This document shows positions 10,536-19,305 of a stretch of 64,000 nucleotides of DNA, piece after piece. The notes beneath the pieces were generated by a model. The model was given only the letters and a program-made list of their open reading frames with translations. It searched no databases and was not told the origin of the DNA. The position numbers and the translations under genes were made by a program. Numbering within the stretch: position 1 is the first letter of the stretch; every line of letters begins with the position of its first letter. This stretch comes from Aporhodopirellula sallentina SM41 (lineage in GTDB: Bacteria; Planctomycetota; Planctomycetia; Pirellulales; Pirellulaceae): contig NZ_ANOH01000048.1 in NCBI RefSeq assembly GCF_000346505.1, forward strand, positions 1-64,000, read 5' to 3'.

Positions 10536-11852
10536 ATGGAATCAACCAAGACCGTTATCATCGGGGCAGGCCTAGCAGGTCTGGCTTGTGCGAAACGTTT
10601 GGCACTCGCCGGTGAACGCTGCACCGTGCTCGAAGCGACAGACCGCGTCGGAGGACGTGTCCGCACCGATCACGTCGATGGCTTTGCACTCGACCATGGC
10701 TTTCAGGTCTTACTAACGAGCTATCCCGCCTGCCGAGAGCTTCTGAACTACGCGTCACTGGAACTTTGTCCGTTTGAACCTGGGGCACTCATTCGGCAAA
10801 AAGGTCAGTTTCGATTGCTCAGCGATCCCTGGCGACGCCCCCTCAAAACGTTCGCAACGGCCACCAACCCGATCGGCACCATCGGCGATAAGTTGCGGAT
10901 CGCAAAGCTGCGTCGAGATAGCCACCAAGGTGCGCTCTCCGATCTGTACGCGCGCCCAAATACGAGCACCGAGCAGCGTCTCCTCGAATACGGTTTCAGT
11001 CAGAAATTTATTGACGAGTTCTTCCGCCCTTTCCTCGGCGGCGTGTTCCTCGACGAATCGCTGTCCACGTCGAGCAGAATGCTCGAGTTCGTATTCCGAA
11101 TGTTCGCCGATGGCGAGATCGCGGTTCCCGCGGGCGGCATGGCGGAGATTCCACGACAGTTGGCAGATGGCTTGCCACAGGGAACGTTGCGACTAAACAG
11201 TTCGGTGACCAAACTCGAACGAATCCAGCCTGCCGGCAATCCTGGATCACCCCGACACCGTGTGCTTCTCAACAACGGATCCATCGAATGTGACCGCCTC
11301 GTGGTCGCGACACCGAACAACGCGGCGGCGAGGCTGCTCGGCCGTCCTGAACTCACAACGCAGTGGTCCGGGACAACCAATTTGTATTTTGCCGCCGCTT
11401 CATCACCTAACAGCGAACGTCTGCTAATGCTCCGCGGCGATGAAACCGGTCCGGTGCAATCCGCCGTCGTACTCAGCGATGTGGCAAAGCGTTACGCACC
11501 GAACGGGAAGAATCTTATCTCGGTGAGCGTCGGTGACGACATCTCCGCCTCGGACGTAACCAATGAACGCGAACTCGAATCAAGCGTCCGAACTCATTTG
11601 GCGCAGTGGTTTGGTAGTGGTGTGAACGCGTGGGAATTGCTCAGAATTTACCACGTTCCCTACGCACTGCCGGTGATGAACGTGGAAGACATTCTCAGCC
11701 AAGAGAACACTCTTGGTCGGCCGTCGGATCAAGAAACGGCAGCCAACCTCTTCGTTGCCGGAGACCATTGCGAAACGCCTAGCATTCAAGGCGCGATGAA
11801 CAGTGGCCTCCGGGTTGCGGAGCAAATCTTAGTGAGCAAGAACGCAACGTAA
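10536..11852 (+). CDS. FAD-dependent amine-oxidase-like oxidoreductase
   Basis: The 438-residue protein starts with an ADP-binding fold (VIIGAGLAGLACAKRLALAG, then EATDRVGGRVRTD with the Arg pair of the amine oxidase / protoporphyrinogen oxidase / phytoene desaturase group). The C-terminal FAD motif is present (LFVAGDHCETPSIQGAMNSGLRVAE). The substrate is not evident; carotenoid- or amine-type oxidation would fit the family. The frame extends upstream to 10407, but the Rossmann strand begins right after the ATG at 10536, so that start is preferred. Its end lies 23 bases from the converging dps gene. Confidence 0.85.
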   Translation: MESTKTVIIGAGLAGLACAKRLALAGERCTVLEATDRVGGRVRTDHVDGFALDHGFQVLLTSYPACRELLNYASLELCPFEPGALIRQKGQFRLLSDPWRRPLKTFATATNPIGTIGDKLRIAKLRRDSHQGALSDLYARPNTSTEQRLLEYGFSQKFIDEFFRPFLGGVFLDESLSTSSRMLEFVFRMFADGEIAVPAGGMAEIPRQLADGLPQGTLRLNSSVTKLERIQPAGNPGSPRHRVLLNNGSIECDRLVVATPNNAAARLLGRPELTTQWSGTTNLYFAAASSPNSERLLMLRGDETGPVQSAVVLSDVAKRYAPNGKNLISVSVGDDISASDVTNERELESSVRTHLAQWFGSGVNAWELLRIYHVPYALPVMNVEDILSQENTLGRPSDQETAANLFVAGDHCETPSIQGAMNSGLRVAEQILVSKNAT

Positions 11853-11875
11853 GAGTTCGCTCCGCAGTTGGAGTT

Positions 11876-12367
11876 CTATACCTCTTGTGCCTGAAGCATC
11901 CAAAGGTGCTTCTCCATCGGTGCGGCAATCCCGATGCACAGATCCTCAGAAACGGGATCGAGGTCGCCGAGCTTTTCAACGGATGCCCGCAGAGTATCGA
12001 CGGCTGTCTTGATCGCGTCGGCAACGTGCTTGACCGTGGTTGGCACGTCTTGGAAACCTTCTGGATACCCCTGCAGTTCGCTGTCGCTGTCTACCGTTGC
12101 GGATCGTCCGTCTGCGGAAACTCCGAGCGTTGCGATTCGTTCGGCCAATTCATCGCTACCGTCACGCGTGGTTGCAATGATTTCATCGAGCTGCAAATGG
12201 ACGCTGCGGAAATTCGTTCCGACAACGTTCCAGTGCGCCTGTTTCATTAACAGCGCCAGGTCGACGAAATTCACGAGGTTTTGCTGAAGGATCGCAGTAA
12301 CCTTTTCGTTGTTTTCCGACGAAAGGATTTCGCGTTTAAACTGTGATTGCGTCGTAGTAGTCGACAT
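11876..12367 (-). CDS. dps: Dps/ferritin-like stress protein
   Basis: The 163-residue protein has the Dps ferroxidase signature: KQAHWNVVGTNFRSVHLQLDEI, with the His, Asp and Glu that bind iron across the dimer interface, followed by DELAERIATLGVSADG. Dps dodecamers store iron, consume hydrogen peroxide and often shield DNA. The N-terminal tail (MSTTTTQSQFKRE) is short and only weakly basic, so DNA binding is uncertain. AAAGGA lies close before the ATG at 12367. It is a single gene with its own upstream region. Confidence 0.93.
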   Translation of the reverse strand: MSTTTTQSQFKREILSSENNEKVTAILQQNLVNFVDLALLMKQAHWNVVGTNFRSVHLQLDEIIATTRDGSDELAERIATLGVSADGRSATVDSDSELQGYPEGFQDVPTTVKHVADAIKTAVDTLRASVEKLGDLDPVSEDLCIGIAAPMEKHLWMLQAQEV

Positions 12368-12580
12368 TTTTTTCCTTTATTAACGTTGCATTGTTCGAAC
12401 AGTTCTTCGCTGGCAAGGCCTTCGGCGCGAGTTAGGCAGAAGGCCGCTCGAGGAACTCAGCGGAGAGACAGAGCAACCGTCATGCCAAACGATCTCTGAC
12501 GGCCTGTAAAACAATCAACGTCGATGCGAACCCTGCAATTCGAATTCAGGCACCACAACATCGCACCTTAAATCGCGACA

Positions 12581-14128
12581 TTACAAAAGCAGTCGGAGCG
12601 ATATCGAAACCAACGCTATCAGGACGATCGGCACCGAGATCCATCCCCATGCTGGCCCCCACAACGCCCACCGCTCCCGACCACGCATTGTCAGCTGACA
12701 TAAATGCCACGTCGACGCAACGAGCGATGCGATGGCAACCGCCAGAGCAAAACAAAGCATGCCAACGGTCTCGAAGAGTTCGGGCATAGGCACCGCGGCG
12801 ACGGCAGCGAGAACACCCGCGAAGTACGCGACCGCAGGGGCGGCGTAGTAGGCCATTGTGCCGCGACGAACCCATTGCCCGGTCGATGCACCAATGAGGA
12901 AACACAGGGCATATCCGACCAACAAGGGAGCTCCCCAGTCGTCGAGGTATCCCCATTGAAAGCCAAGGATCAGCGATCCAAACACCCATGTCACGGAAAT
13001 CAGAGCCGACACCGCCACAGGCCCGAGCATCCGTGTCGACCAAACCAACCAGGGCGCAACTCCACGATCGGCAAAGAAGTACCGTCGAGGCTGTCGCATG
13101 TCGCCGTGGAACACACTCACCCCAAGAATCAACTGCAACCACCCCAAGAGCAGAATTGAAACAACCCCATGCATGTCGCCGAAGCGATTCATGCCACTCG
13201 CAAACAACAAGGATGCTCCAACGACGAGCGCGACAGACATCAGTAACCATCGCGTTTGCTGGAAGTGCTGCCACAGCAAAGCACGCCCAACCGAAGGCGT
13301 ACCGGTGTAACTCAATTGCACTTCCACCCGGCGAACATCCGTGGACTGAAACGGGAGTCTCCAACTCTCATCACTCGGACCAGTCAATCGTCGCTTGGCA
13401 AGATAGAACACGCTACCGATGAGACACGCGTGAACAACGAGGGGCAATAGATAATAAAATGCGTGTCCCCATATTATTAGCTGCAGGTCTACCCCACTGC
13501 CCGCTCGAAACTCAAGCAGAAAGCGTTGAGAATACAGCCCCAACAAGACCAGCCAAAACACGACCGCCGGAATGATTGCAACCGCGGACGCGAGTGAGTT
13601 GCGAATCAAAAACGCAGTGAAGAAGCCACAGGTGAGCACAACTAGATAGACATAAACGAAGAACGCTCCTCCCAAAATAAACTGCCCCACCGTGGTTTCT
13701 CCGCTGCCGCGGCCAGACAATTCCAGATCTAAAAAAAGAGAACAACAGGCAAAGACCAACACCACCCAAAGCACAGCCAGCATCAACAGCAGCAGTGCGG
13801 CGACTATCTTAGAAACGACAATGTCGACCCACGAAACAGGCAAACGCCGCATCCAATCCATTGTCCTGTCTTCGTTCTCGGTCCCGACCAATGTCGGTGC
13901 GGCGCCGATCACCACAAGACCTGGCAGGAAGCACAGCATTCCAAATGCGCCGTCGACTTCAGGCGAATCGGCGCTCCACATCCAATGGTTGATACACAAC
14001 AAGACCGCCACCAACACGGGACCGACCACCGCTGCCAGCGCCAGCGATCGCAGTAGACGCAAATCCTTCCAAAGCAAATGCCACATCATCTGCAACCTTG
14101 CCGGGGCGACCGTAGCAACCGCGTTCAT
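12581..14128 (-). CDS. ABC transporter permease
   Basis: The 515-residue protein is strongly hydrophobic, with about 12 predicted membrane segments in two similar halves of about six each. The halves are separated by a polar stretch near residues 235-275 (KRRLTGPSDESWRLPFQ). Its start codon overlaps the stop of the ATPase gene (ATGA), so translation is probably coupled. The segment GTENEDRTMDWMRRLPVSW after the second helix resembles ABC-2-type permeases. Together with the ATPase and the GntR regulator it forms a Ytr- or Bcr-like exporter. The substrate is unknown; antibiotic or lipid export would fit. Confidence 0.85.
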   Translation of the reverse strand: MNAVATVAPARLQMMWHLLWKDLRLLRSLALAAVVGPVLVAVLLCINHWMWSADSPEVDGAFGMLCFLPGLVVIGAAPTLVGTENEDRTMDWMRRLPVSWVDIVVSKIVAALLLLMLAVLWVVLVFACCSLFLDLELSGRGSGETTVGQFILGGAFFVYVYLVVLTCGFFTAFLIRNSLASAVAIIPAVVFWLVLLGLYSQRFLLEFRAGSGVDLQLIIWGHAFYYLLPLVVHACLIGSVFYLAKRRLTGPSDESWRLPFQSTDVRRVEVQLSYTGTPSVGRALLWQHFQQTRWLLMSVALVVGASLLFASGMNRFGDMHGVVSILLLGWLQLILGVSVFHGDMRQPRRYFFADRGVAPWLVWSTRMLGPVAVSALISVTWVFGSLILGFQWGYLDDWGAPLLVGYALCFLIGASTGQWVRRGTMAYYAAPAVAYFAGVLAAVAAVPMPELFETVGMLCFALAVAIASLVASTWHLCQLTMRGRERWALWGPAWGWISVPIVLIALVSISLRLLL

Positions 14129-15132
14129 CGCAAGACTCCCCGAGATAGTTCCGGTTGAAACGCCCCGTGAGGCGCGGTCTCGGACGGCGTGTTTGCACAA
14201 ACGGCGACAAAGATCTCTTCGAGCGTCGGCATCACTTCGTCGACCGTTCGCACGCCCCCTTCGCTTCCAAACTTGCTTCGCCAATCATCGGACAACCGAC
14301 TGACGACCCACCGGCGTTGCCTCCCGTTGATTTCCTCGCTCAATACTTGGCCACCGGGAGGTTCACAGTAAACCTCCGCGTCATCCATCGTTGCGGTGAC
14401 AATACGAGTTTGATGCTTCAGCACCTCCAACGGTTGAACCAATCGCAACTTACCCGCGTGCAGAATGGCGACCACATCGGCAACTCTTTCGACCTCGTTG
14501 ATCTGATGGCTACTCAACAACACGGTACGCCCTGCGGCGGCGCGATCAACCATCGACTCGAGAAATTGCCTGCGAACGATCGGATCCAACCCGCTAGTCG
14601 GTTCATCCAAGATCAACAACTCCGGATCATGCGCGACCGCGAGAGCGAGCGCAACCTTGGCACGTTGACCTTTGCTGAGCGCGGACAGTTTCGTCCCTAT
14701 TGGTATCTGAAATTCGGCAATCAATTCCTCATAGCGTCTCGGAAACGCACCATCATAAAACGCGCTGGCGAACCAACCGATCTCCGACGCCGACATCCAT
14801 TCGTACATGGCGGGCGAGTCCGATACATAACCGATCTGCCGACGGATTTCCTCCGATTGGGACGCGCAGTCGTGGTTGAGAACTTTCGCTGAACCTCGAT
14901 CAGGACGGAGGTACCCGGTTAGGATTCGAAGCAGAGTTGTTTTGCCTGCTCCGTTCTCGCCGAGCAATGCAAATACTTTTCCGCGAGGGACCGACATGTC
15001 GATTTGATCGAGCGCCAATGTGTTGCGAAAACGCTTGGTCACCGCCTGAACATCGACAACCGGTTGGGAGTCACCGGCGTTCTCAGGCGCATCGCATTGA
15101 TACTTCGCTTGTTCACTGTTGATCTCGGTCAT
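14125..15132 (-). CDS. ABC transporter ATP-binding protein
   Basis: The 335-residue protein carries Walker A GENGAGKTT (58-66), signature LSKGQRAKVALA, Walker B LLILDEPTSGLDP and the switch region LLSSHQINEVE. A C-terminal extension of about 90 residues follows the nucleotide-binding domain, as in BcrA/NatA-type exporter ATPases. The start ATG at 15132 lies inside the end of the GntR gene (20-base overlap), and its stop overlaps the permease start. This tight packing indicates one transcript of regulator, ATPase and permease. It powers the permease from the cytoplasmic face. Confidence 0.93.
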   Translation of the reverse strand: MTEINSEQAKYQCDAPENAGDSQPVVDVQAVTKRFRNTLALDQIDMSVPRGKVFALLGENGAGKTTLLRILTGYLRPDRGSAKVLNHDCASQSEEIRRQIGYVSDSPAMYEWMSASEIGWFASAFYDGAFPRRYEELIAEFQIPIGTKLSALSKGQRAKVALALAVAHDPELLILDEPTSGLDPIVRRQFLESMVDRAAAGRTVLLSSHQINEVERVADVVAILHAGKLRLVQPLEVLKHQTRIVTATMDDAEVYCEPPGGQVLSEEINGRQRRWVVSRLSDDWRSKFGSEGGVRTVDEVMPTLEEIFVAVCANTPSETAPHGAFQPELSRGVLR

Positions 15133-15562
15133 TGCCGTGTTCTCCGCCGGAAGATAATGAGGACGATGCGGATGCTTCCTCCGCCAACTGCAATTCATGC
15201 AGTGTCTGTTCGAATATTTCACGCAGTTGCCCGGCTGACATTCCACCGGAAAACGCGTCGGACAAAGTCGCTCGCACGTTGGCAGCGACTATCTCGTTGC
15301 GAGCTTCCAAGCAGAGATCGACGGCATCACGCCGGACGACCAACCCACGCCCTCGGAGTGGCTTGAGTATCTGTTGGGCCTGCAACTCCCGGTAAGCGCG
15401 GGCGATCGTGTTGGGGTTCAACGCGATGTCGCGCGACAACTGGCGGACGCTTGGCAGCATTTGCCCACCAACGAGCGTTCCGTCCGCGATCGCAAATTTG
15501 ACCTGACGAACGATCTGTTCGTAGATCGGAACCGCGCTTTGAGGGTCAATTGAAAAGAACAT
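15113..15562 (-). CDS. GntR-family transcriptional regulator (YtrA-like)
   Basis: This 149-residue protein has an N-terminal winged helix of GntR type (PIYEQIVRQVKFAIADGTLVGGQMLPSVRQLSRDIALNPNTIARAYRELQ). A short helical C-terminal part (about 75-149) follows instead of a large effector domain. That short form is the YtrA subfamily, which usually represses a linked ABC transporter operon. It is the first gene of the ATPase-permease operon. The ATG at 15562 was chosen because it directly precedes the conserved FSIDPQSAVPIYEQI segment. A probable operator and promoter lie 160-190 bases upstream. Confidence 0.9.
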   Translation of the reverse strand: MFFSIDPQSAVPIYEQIVRQVKFAIADGTLVGGQMLPSVRQLSRDIALNPNTIARAYRELQAQQILKPLRGRGLVVRRDAVDLCLEARNEIVAANVRATLSDAFSGGMSAGQLREIFEQTLHELQLAEEASASSSLSSGGEHGNDRDQQ

Positions 15563-15907
15563 GAGTAGCCACGATCGGGTTTGGCTCCATGACATGAAGC
15601 GGGACCGTCGGCACGAGCGGTAACTCGGAAGACACGCAGACCTCGCGTTCGCAAACCGAAAACAAAACCGCGTCGTTGGATTCGAAAACCAAATCTCGAG
15701 AACGCCCGAACCAGTGTGCTACCACGATAGCACACACGGCTTGTTCGTCAACACATTACTGTATTTTCTCGTTTCGACGACGCGTATCGATTCACGCAAA
15801 CGCAACTCAATCAGAGATGCCTGAGCGCGCAAACACGATTGTACTATCGGGCATTTTCAGCCCGATGCAGCGGAATCGGATCCGTGACCGCGTCTCTGCT
15901 GCCCGAT
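15563..15907. other. Intergenic region (345 bp) upstream of the GntR operon
   Basis: This stretch carries the promoter and dyad listed at 15714-15751. The part nearest 15908 lies downstream of the thiO operon. No convincing coding frame is seen. Confidence 0.6.
15714..15751 (-). promoter_or_regulatory. Promoter with -10 box inside an inverted repeat (probable GntR operator)
   Basis: Read on the minus strand, TTGACG (15751-15746) is followed after 16 bases by TATCGT (15729-15724), a plausible -35/-10 pair. The inverted repeat GTGTGCT-8 bases-AGCACAC (15714-15735) encloses the -10 box. The operon's first gene, 162 bases downstream, encodes a YtrA-like GntR repressor, so autoregulation from this site is the simplest reading. 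The leader of about 150 bases is unexplained. Confidence 0.55.
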
Positions 15908-16711
15908 TCAGACGCGTTGCGGGCGGTACAGATCGAGATCGGGACGTCCGGCGAGTCCCGCGAAAACCTCTGCGATCTGCTGCCATCCCGAACGCAGCGC
16001 GTCGGCGGCGTCAACTTGGTCAGGCGTGCGGAGGTGAAAGAAGTAGTCCGCAGGCAGATCGAAATCACGACTGCAAAAATCGGACGGCAGGTCAGCCACA
16101 ATCACGCACTCACAACGCAACTGTCCGTTCTCGGCCGATTCGATAGGCTCACCGCTCAGCGACAAGAGAAAGTCCGGCGGGATGTCCTCCTCGGCATCGT
16201 CTTCACTTTCATACGCCTCGGCATCGCCCTCTTCATCGACCACCGGCGCCAACGTAATCGCATCGACAAAGGTGTTCGAATGCACGCGACCTCGCAGCAA
16301 ATCCGTCGCGATCACCTGCTGCAGTCCATCTTCGATCCACTGCTGCATCGTGACCGGCAACGCGGCCGGCTCGTCTTCTCGCTGGGCGGAGATCGCGGAA
16401 ATCGCCAACGGAGACAAACTGCGATCCGGCAACATTGGCAGAGCATCCCCCCAACGCTCGTCGATCGACTCTTCCCCTAACCAATGCTGCGCAAACCAGT
16501 CGTCATGGAACGTTGGTCCGATACGAGGCGGCATCCCCTCTCGCACGACTGGCTGCTTCCATAAATCCGCAGCTGCGAGAAGCGTGACGTTGTACCCCAG
16601 GTACCGACCATAAAGCGCGGCCTCGATACCGATCGGTGTCGTTCCGAGAACGGCGATGGTCCCAGGTGGATCGAGAGTCGCTGGAAGAAAATCGTCTTGG
16701 TGGGTGTTCAT
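15908..16711 (-). CDS. Rossmann-like protein coupled to ThiO, degenerate FAD/NAD motif
   Basis: The 267-residue protein starts near residue 18 with GTIAVLGTTPIGIEAALYGRYLGYNV, which resembles the dinucleotide-binding strand-turn-helix of flavoproteins. The usual G-x-G-x-x-G is changed to G-T-T-P-I-G. The middle holds an acidic insertion (DEEGDAEAYESEDDAEED). The C-terminal part (SGWQQIAEVFAGLAGRPDLDLY) is helical. Its ATG at 16711 overlaps the thiO stop (ATGA), so it is translated with thiO. It may be an inactive or altered flavoprotein that assists ThiO, or an unrelated oxidoreductase relic. The function is unknown. Confidence 0.7.
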   Translation of the reverse strand: MNTHQDDFLPATLDPPGTIAVLGTTPIGIEAALYGRYLGYNVTLLAAADLWKQPVVREGMPPRIGPTFHDDWFAQHWLGEESIDERWGDALPMLPDRSLSPLAISAISAQREDEPAALPVTMQQWIEDGLQQVIATDLLRGRVHSNTFVDAITLAPVVDEEGDAEAYESEDDAEEDIPPDFLLSLSGEPIESAENGQLRCECVIVADLPSDFCSRDFDLPADYFFHLRTPDQVDAADALRSGWQQIAEVFAGLAGRPDLDLYRPQRV

Positions 16712-18021
16712 AAGTTCGTGGGAAGTTGCTCTTGTTGCTTGCCGACCGAGAACGGCGACATGTCCATGAATGTTGATTTGCGTTCGATGACGTCGGCCAT
16801 CGCCGTTGCGGTTGCGGGAGCGAGATGAATACCGCTGCGGTAATGTCCCGACGCGACATACACTCGCTGGCTGTTGGGTTGGCGGCCGATCAATGGGAAT
16901 CCGTCAAACGTCATCGGACGAAGACCAGCCCAACGCTGGATCTCGGGAGCGTCGGCAAGGTCCGAACAAACGTGCCCCGCGAATTGCCGCAGATGATCGA
17001 TCACTTCGGCCGTAGTGTGCTGCGCGAAACCGGCTTCTTCTTCACACGACCCAACAAGCACATGCCCATCGCCGCGGAACACCAAATATCGATTTCCGAT
17101 ATTCAAGACAGCCGGGGCGTTGAAATGGTCGCTGTGCAGCAGCAAGATCTGCCCACGCACCGGGATCAAAGCGTTCTGTAGCTTGGCCGACGGCGTGATG
17201 TAGCCGGTTGCGGCGCCGCCACACAACACGACTCGATCGGCCGAGAAACTCTCTCGATGCCAGTGCGAGTCGGTACTGATTTTGACTTGATGATCGCTTT
17301 CATCGACCGCCGTGACGAGTGTGTCGTAAACAAACCGCACCCCCGCATCGATACACGCCGCGTAGAGAGCCTTCAGCACTCGCGAAGGTCGAATCTGATG
17401 CTCGTCGGGAACCCACCACGCGGCGAGGTCAGGACGTTGTTTCATCCACGGATTGTTATCGATCCAGTTTGAAAGCCGCGGCAAACGTTCGGCGACTTCA
17501 ACACGAGTCAACGCTTCGCACTCGATATCGAGTTCTTTCCAATACGCTGTCATGCCACCCATCGCGGCCGCCTCGCCGACGGTTTCGGCGAGGTAGTATC
17601 CACCACAACGCATCAGCCCGACATCGATTCCCGTGACATCGCTCAACTGCTCGGCCCACTGCGGCCAAAGTTGATGGCTGTAGCCGCGCAGTTGGTCGAG
17701 CGGGTCGGTCGCCTTTTCAAAGTTGGCCGGAGGTAGGATCCCGCTCGCTGTCCAGGATGTGGGTCGATTGGTTTGGGTATTGTCAGCCACCGCCGAAGAG
17801 TCTTCGCTGCCGGCACTGCGGCGTTCGAGAAGCACGACCGATTGCCCACGTTTGGCCAGTTCCCACGCGATCGACATGCCGATGATTCCACCGCCGACAA
17901 CGGCGATTTCGTGGGCTTCCGATTTTTGGGCCTCAGATTCATGGGCCTCCGCTTCATGGGCCTCAGATTCGGGAGGTGGAGGGTCGGGGTCGGGCTGGCT
18001 GAGATCGGCGTTCATGATCAT
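16708..18021 (-). CDS. thiO: Glycine oxidase ThiO-like FAD oxidoreductase
   Basis: This is a DAO-family flavoprotein (437 residues) with EIAVVGGGIIGMSIAWELAKRGQSVVLLER near the N-terminus, TASGILPPA, and the C-terminal FAD and substrate region (RWAGLRPMTFDGFPLIG, VASGHYRSGIHLAPATA). ThiO oxidises glycine to iminoacetic acid for the thiazole part of thiamine. The Arg in GHYRSG matches the substrate-binding Arg of glycine oxidases. Unusual points are a pentapeptide repeat before the Rossmann fold and a roughly 20-residue polar insertion after the first FAD strand (SAGSEDSSAVADNTQTNR). No thiG or thiS is adjacent, so a different amine oxidase role remains possible. The start could be ATG 18021 or 18015. 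Confidence 0.8.
   Translation of the reverse strand: MIMNADLSQPDPDPPPPESEAHEAEAHESEAQKSEAHEIAVVGGGIIGMSIAWELAKRGQSVVLLERRSAGSEDSSAVADNTQTNRPTSWTASGILPPANFEKATDPLDQLRGYSHQLWPQWAEQLSDVTGIDVGLMRCGGYYLAETVGEAAAMGGMTAYWKELDIECEALTRVEVAERLPRLSNWIDNNPWMKQRPDLAAWWVPDEHQIRPSRVLKALYAACIDAGVRFVYDTLVTAVDESDHQVKISTDSHWHRESFSADRVVLCGGAATGYITPSAKLQNALIPVRGQILLLHSDHFNAPAVLNIGNRYLVFRGDGHVLVGSCEEEAGFAQHTTAEVIDHLRQFAGHVCSDLADAPEIQRWAGLRPMTFDGFPLIGRQPNSQRVYVASGHYRSGIHLAPATATAMADVIERKSTFMDMSPFSVGKQQEQLPTNL
17905..17964 (-). repeat. Four tandem 15-bp units within thiO
   Basis: Four consecutive 15-base units encode SEAHE-like pentapeptides (SEAHE, AEAHE, SEAQK, SEAHE) just before the FAD-binding fold of ThiO. They keep the reading frame and look like a small variable-number repeat. 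Confidence 0.75.
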
Positions 18022-18106
18022 TCAGTGGTGGGGACGAATATTCTGCTATTTGAATCGCATCGACCTCACTTGGATACCTCCCAAAGCCCGCCCGCGACGA
18101 CATGTT

Positions 18107-18976
18107 TCAGTCAAACAAACCGTCGAGCAACACACTCTCCTCCGGAAACTCGCGGGCGATCGTTCCGGCCAGCCGAACGAGATCCTCGGCAGTATCCACG
18201 TCGTGGCGCGTCGGAAGAATCCCGACCGACAACGACGACCGCTCTGCCGCAGCGAGCGTCTGCTCGAACACGTCCGGAGTGCTCCACGCGATACCCTCAA
18301 ACAATCCCGCCAAACTCTCCTGCGTCACGCCAGAGGTGCGGCTTTTTTCCAGATCGGCGCTGCCACGCAGACCAATCAGATAGTAGCCGCCATCATCGGC
18401 GGGACCGAGGACGAGGTCATGGGTCTCCAAACTCTTCCACGCCTGATCCATTTCATCCTGGGAAAGCAGAGGGCAGTCCGCCCCGATCAGGACGCAAGAC
18501 ATGGCTCGATCCTGCCGATCCGCCACCGGCAAAGTGTGATTCTGCGACACACCGGAATCCTCCGAGTCAGAATCATCGACGGGACGAAAAAGTAGGTGTT
18601 CGAACCACCGTTTCATTCGCCGCCCCAGGTCTCCGGTCCCCTGATCGGTCACCTGCCACCCCTGGATCGATTGCTCGACGAGAGCCGCCTGAAAGTCCGC
18701 GAGGCGGTCGACCGGTGAGCCAACGAGTTGACGTATTTCCCCGACACCGGCGAGCCGCGTGAGGAGATGACAGACGAAACGTCGGTGGATTTCAGCCGAC
18801 ACTGCCATCGGGTCAGTGAATCCACCTAAAACGGGTTTTCCCGAATCGGAGGTGATATCACGCAGCGTCGCTGTCCTGGCCGAGTTCAGGGAATTCGCCA
18901 GCCGGGTCTTCACCTCCCCGGGCTGCCAAAATTTCGCCATTACTCCGATCACACGCAAGTTTCGATTTTGCGACAT
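18107..18976 (-). CDS. TIGR04282 / DUF2064-type glycosyltransferase-like protein
   Basis: The 289-residue protein has the family signatures VIGVMAKFWQPGEVKTRLA near the start, CVLIGADCPLLSQDEMDQAW (GxDCP metal and nucleotide site) and LVLGPADDGGYYLIGL. This is a GT-A-like nucleotidyl/glycosyl transferase fold, annotated in databases as the arsenosugar-biosynthesis type (TIGR04282). The real reaction in planctomycetes is not established, and no arsenic genes are nearby. The ATG at 18976 precedes the conserved first strand; an in-frame start at 19015 would add 13 polar residues. It lies 85 bases upstream of thiO on the same strand and may share its transcript. Confidence 0.85.
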   Translation of the reverse strand: MSQNRNLRVIGVMAKFWQPGEVKTRLANSLNSARTATLRDITSDSGKPVLGGFTDPMAVSAEIHRRFVCHLLTRLAGVGEIRQLVGSPVDRLADFQAALVEQSIQGWQVTDQGTGDLGRRMKRWFEHLLFRPVDDSDSEDSGVSQNHTLPVADRQDRAMSCVLIGADCPLLSQDEMDQAWKSLETHDLVLGPADDGGYYLIGLRGSADLEKSRTSGVTQESLAGLFEGIAWSTPDVFEQTLAAAERSSLSVGILPTRHDVDTAEDLVRLAGTIAREFPEESVLLDGLFD

Positions 18977-19305
18977 ATTTGTATTATTGTCGGGGGCTGT
19001 TCGCGCGTTTTTCAAGTAAACTCGATGGAACCATCATTACCATCGACGGAGAATGGAACGACCATTGCGTCGCGTGGTGGGTGGTTCTGGTAGTCTTAAT
19101 GAACAAAGCCTCGCACCTTAACCCCGCCATTGGGGCGGATTTCCAGGTCGTAAGAGCTTCGTTCGACTAGAAAAGTGCTTTTAAAACGAGTAAAACGTGG
19201 CTCCAGCCTATTTCGGTGTTAGCTAGACTGCCTCCTTCGACAGAGGCACAGGCCTCCGTCGGCTGACGCAACCTTTTTCGGGCGGGATCAACGGTCGGCC
19301 TCTCC
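18977..19305. other. Divergent intergenic region (329 bp)
   Basis: This stretch separates the TIGR04282 gene (minus) from the kinase gene (plus) and should hold promoters for both. A hairpin with 10-base arms and one mismatch (19238-19261) lies about 45 bases before the kinase start. I found no clear -35/-10 pair and no coding frame. Confidence 0.5.
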
